Assembly: GCA_001593845.1 (NCBI GenBank)
Contig: LUCF01000064.1
Coordinates: forward strand, 1 to 5,361
DNA from: Candidatus Bathyarchaeota archaeon B63
GTDB taxonomy: Archaea > Thermoproteota > Bathyarchaeia > Bathyarchaeales > DTEX01
Length of the DNA: 5,361 bases
Direction of reading: 5' to 3'
The notes beneath the pieces were generated by a model. It was not told where the DNA came from and ran no database searches. It was given only the letters and a program-made list of their open reading frames with translations. Below, piece after piece: positions 4,279 to 5,361 of this stretch; the stretch's first letter is position 1; the number at the start of each line of letters is the position of its first letter. Both the position numbers and the translations under genes were made by a program.

Positions 4279-5361
4279 TCATAGAATTATGACTCTCGGC
4301 GGGTTCACCCATTCCCGCCACTTCCCCTCAACCCTGCCTCTCTCCTCGTCTCCGCGGTGTATGTATATTCTGTAATGCATCTCAAGCCTCTCGCCCCTTG
4401 CCTTGGATAGGTAGACCGGTCCCTGATCAGGCCACTCCGGCTTCTTATCATAGAAGGGATTCGCCGCGAAGAGCCCGTAGTCCCTCACATGCCAGGCGGT
4501 GGGGTGCCTCAGGTTGCATGGGTGATCCATAGCTGCTATTCCATTCACGGGTCCCCCAGGCACTACAGGTCCATGGTAATCAACCCACCTTGCCCTTCTC
4601 CCCCAGCATTCCCTCTCGGTTCTCCCTCCCTCGGAGTTAACTATCATCCCCTCAGCTGTGCCCCGCATGTTATCCGCGACCCTGATGACGAGCAGCCCAT
4701 TCTCCTTCGCGGCTCCCCTATCCTCGACATCCCCGCCGAGAACAACCTCATCGACGGCCGGCTTCAGGACGGTCTGGATGTCTATCAGACGCATCGGCGA
4801 GACGTTCCAGATGGTTATCGTCCTCTCCTCCATCAGTAGAACCCTCCCCCTCTTCTTAATCCTGGGCTGACCCGAGCCCACGTTATCCGCCTCATCATTC
4901 TGCCTCCACAGGTTCTCCGCCCGTATCATCCCGTAGACGGGGCCCTGCTCTATCCTCGTGAATCTCTGGTGTATAACCCTCCCCTGCTTCGGGTCTCCTA
5001 AGACGCCTAGGCCCCAGAAGTCTACTCCAGGCTCACCCCTCCCCCCAGAGACGTCGCCTAGAGCTATGTTTATCCCCTTGTGGTGGGGGTGATCCCCGAG
5101 GCATGGCACGTGCCTAACGACGTTCAGCCCATCCGGCCCAATAACGGGATAGAGGAACGGCCTCTCATAGGCCTCGTTAAAGACGTAGTTCGTCACATGC
5201 TCCCCCTCAACGTAGACCTCGAGCTGATAGTCCCCCCTATCCAGGACCTCTACTCCCCTAAGGGACCGGTTGAGGCGGGCTGAGCCTCCCCCAACGATGA
5301 TCTCGAGCTCCCGATGGGCATGGCTAGGATGTATCCATGAGAACTTTCCCTTGAGCTCCCC
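4279..5361 (-). CDS. DUF6807 ('PmoA-like') family protein, 5' end beyond window
   Basis: A member of the family once labelled 'methane oxygenase PmoA' (PF14100, now DUF6807). That label is misleading, since the protein is soluble-looking and has no membrane helices. The frame has no stop from the right edge down to the TGA at 4279-4281, so 360 C-terminal residues are visible. A GTG at 5196 could serve as a start, but the preceding codons read DYQLEVYVEGEH and run smoothly into the conserved TNYVFNEAYERPFLYPV, so it is treated as internal. Family blocks from the visible start: DHPHHKG (90-96), NSEG (242-245), WGRRARWVDYHG (253-264), and DHPCNLRHPTAWHVRDYGLF (279-298) continuing into AANPF. The many His residues in DHPHHKG and DHPxNxRHPTxWH suggest a metal or sugar site, which is inference. 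The biochemical role is not established to my knowledge. Its place before a Gfo/Idh oxidoreductase points to carbohydrate catabolism. Confidence 0.87.
   Translation of the reverse strand, partial: GELKGKFSWIHPSHAHRELEIIVGGGSARLNRSLRGVEVLDRGDYQLEVYVEGEHVTNYVFNEAYERPFLYPVIGPDGLNVVRHVPCLGDHPHHKGINIALGDVSGGRGEPGVDFWGLGVLGDPKQGRVIHQRFTRIEQGPVYGMIRAENLWRQNDEADNVGSGQPRIKKRGRVLLMEERTITIWNVSPMRLIDIQTVLKPAVDEVVLGGDVEDRGAAKENGLLVIRVADNMRGTAEGMIVNSEGGRTERECWGRRARWVDYHGPVVPGGPVNGIAAMDHPCNLRHPTAWHVRDYGLFAANPFYDKKPEWPDQGPVYLSKARGERLEMHYRIYIHRGDEERGRVEGKWREWVNPPRVIIL

Noticed and set aside
4279..5361. Methane monooxygenase subunit PmoA, as the old family name suggests
   Set aside because: Real PmoA/PmoB are membrane proteins with different sequences; this protein has no membrane helices and matches DUF6807 blocks.

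Overview
The window looks archaeal, probably from a thermophilic TACK-type lineage (Thermoproteota or Bathyarchaeia-like). The signs are heavy use of AGG/AGA and ATA codons, an archaeal-style agmatinase, AT-rich TATA-like boxes in the spacers and Shine-Dalgarno-like sites matching GGAGGTGA. The lineage is inferred from style, since no rRNA or marker gene is present. Five protein genes are visible and two of them run off the window edges. I see no tRNA, rRNA, CRISPR array or insertion sequence.

Layout. Positions 1-429 (+) hold the 3' end of a major facilitator superfamily (MFS) transporter. It converges on a complete ureohydrolase/agmatinase gene (444-1322, -) with only 14 bases between the two stop codons. 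A 320-base divergent spacer (1323-1642) follows. It holds a bulged 11-bp inverted repeat, a tandem heptamer, TATA-like boxes and a 35-codon leader ORF that overlaps the next gene. A membrane-bound, processive-type family 2 glycosyltransferase of the PgaC/IcaA kind lies at 1643-2863 (+). A 186-base convergent spacer with nested inverted repeats separates it from a Gfo/Idh/MocA oxidoreductase (3050-4048, -). Upstream of that gene on the same strand are a 230-base spacer with what looks like a frameshifted small ORF, and then a DUF6807 ('PmoA-like') gene. The DUF6807 reading frame stays open to the right edge (4279-5361, -), so its true start is outside the window.

How the parts relate. The agmatinase would complete the arginine to agmatine to putrescine route used by many archaea. 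The glycosyltransferase probably makes or extends a surface or extracellular beta-linked polysaccharide. The DUF6807 and Gfo/Idh genes are co-oriented, and such pairs are common in carbohydrate-use loci, so they probably act together on an unknown sugar derivative. The spacer between them carries its own promoter-like box, so the oxidoreductase may also be transcribed separately. The least explained parts are the divergent spacer (structured element plus leader ORF) and the 4107-4266 small-ORF remnant. No clear new multi-gene system is evident.
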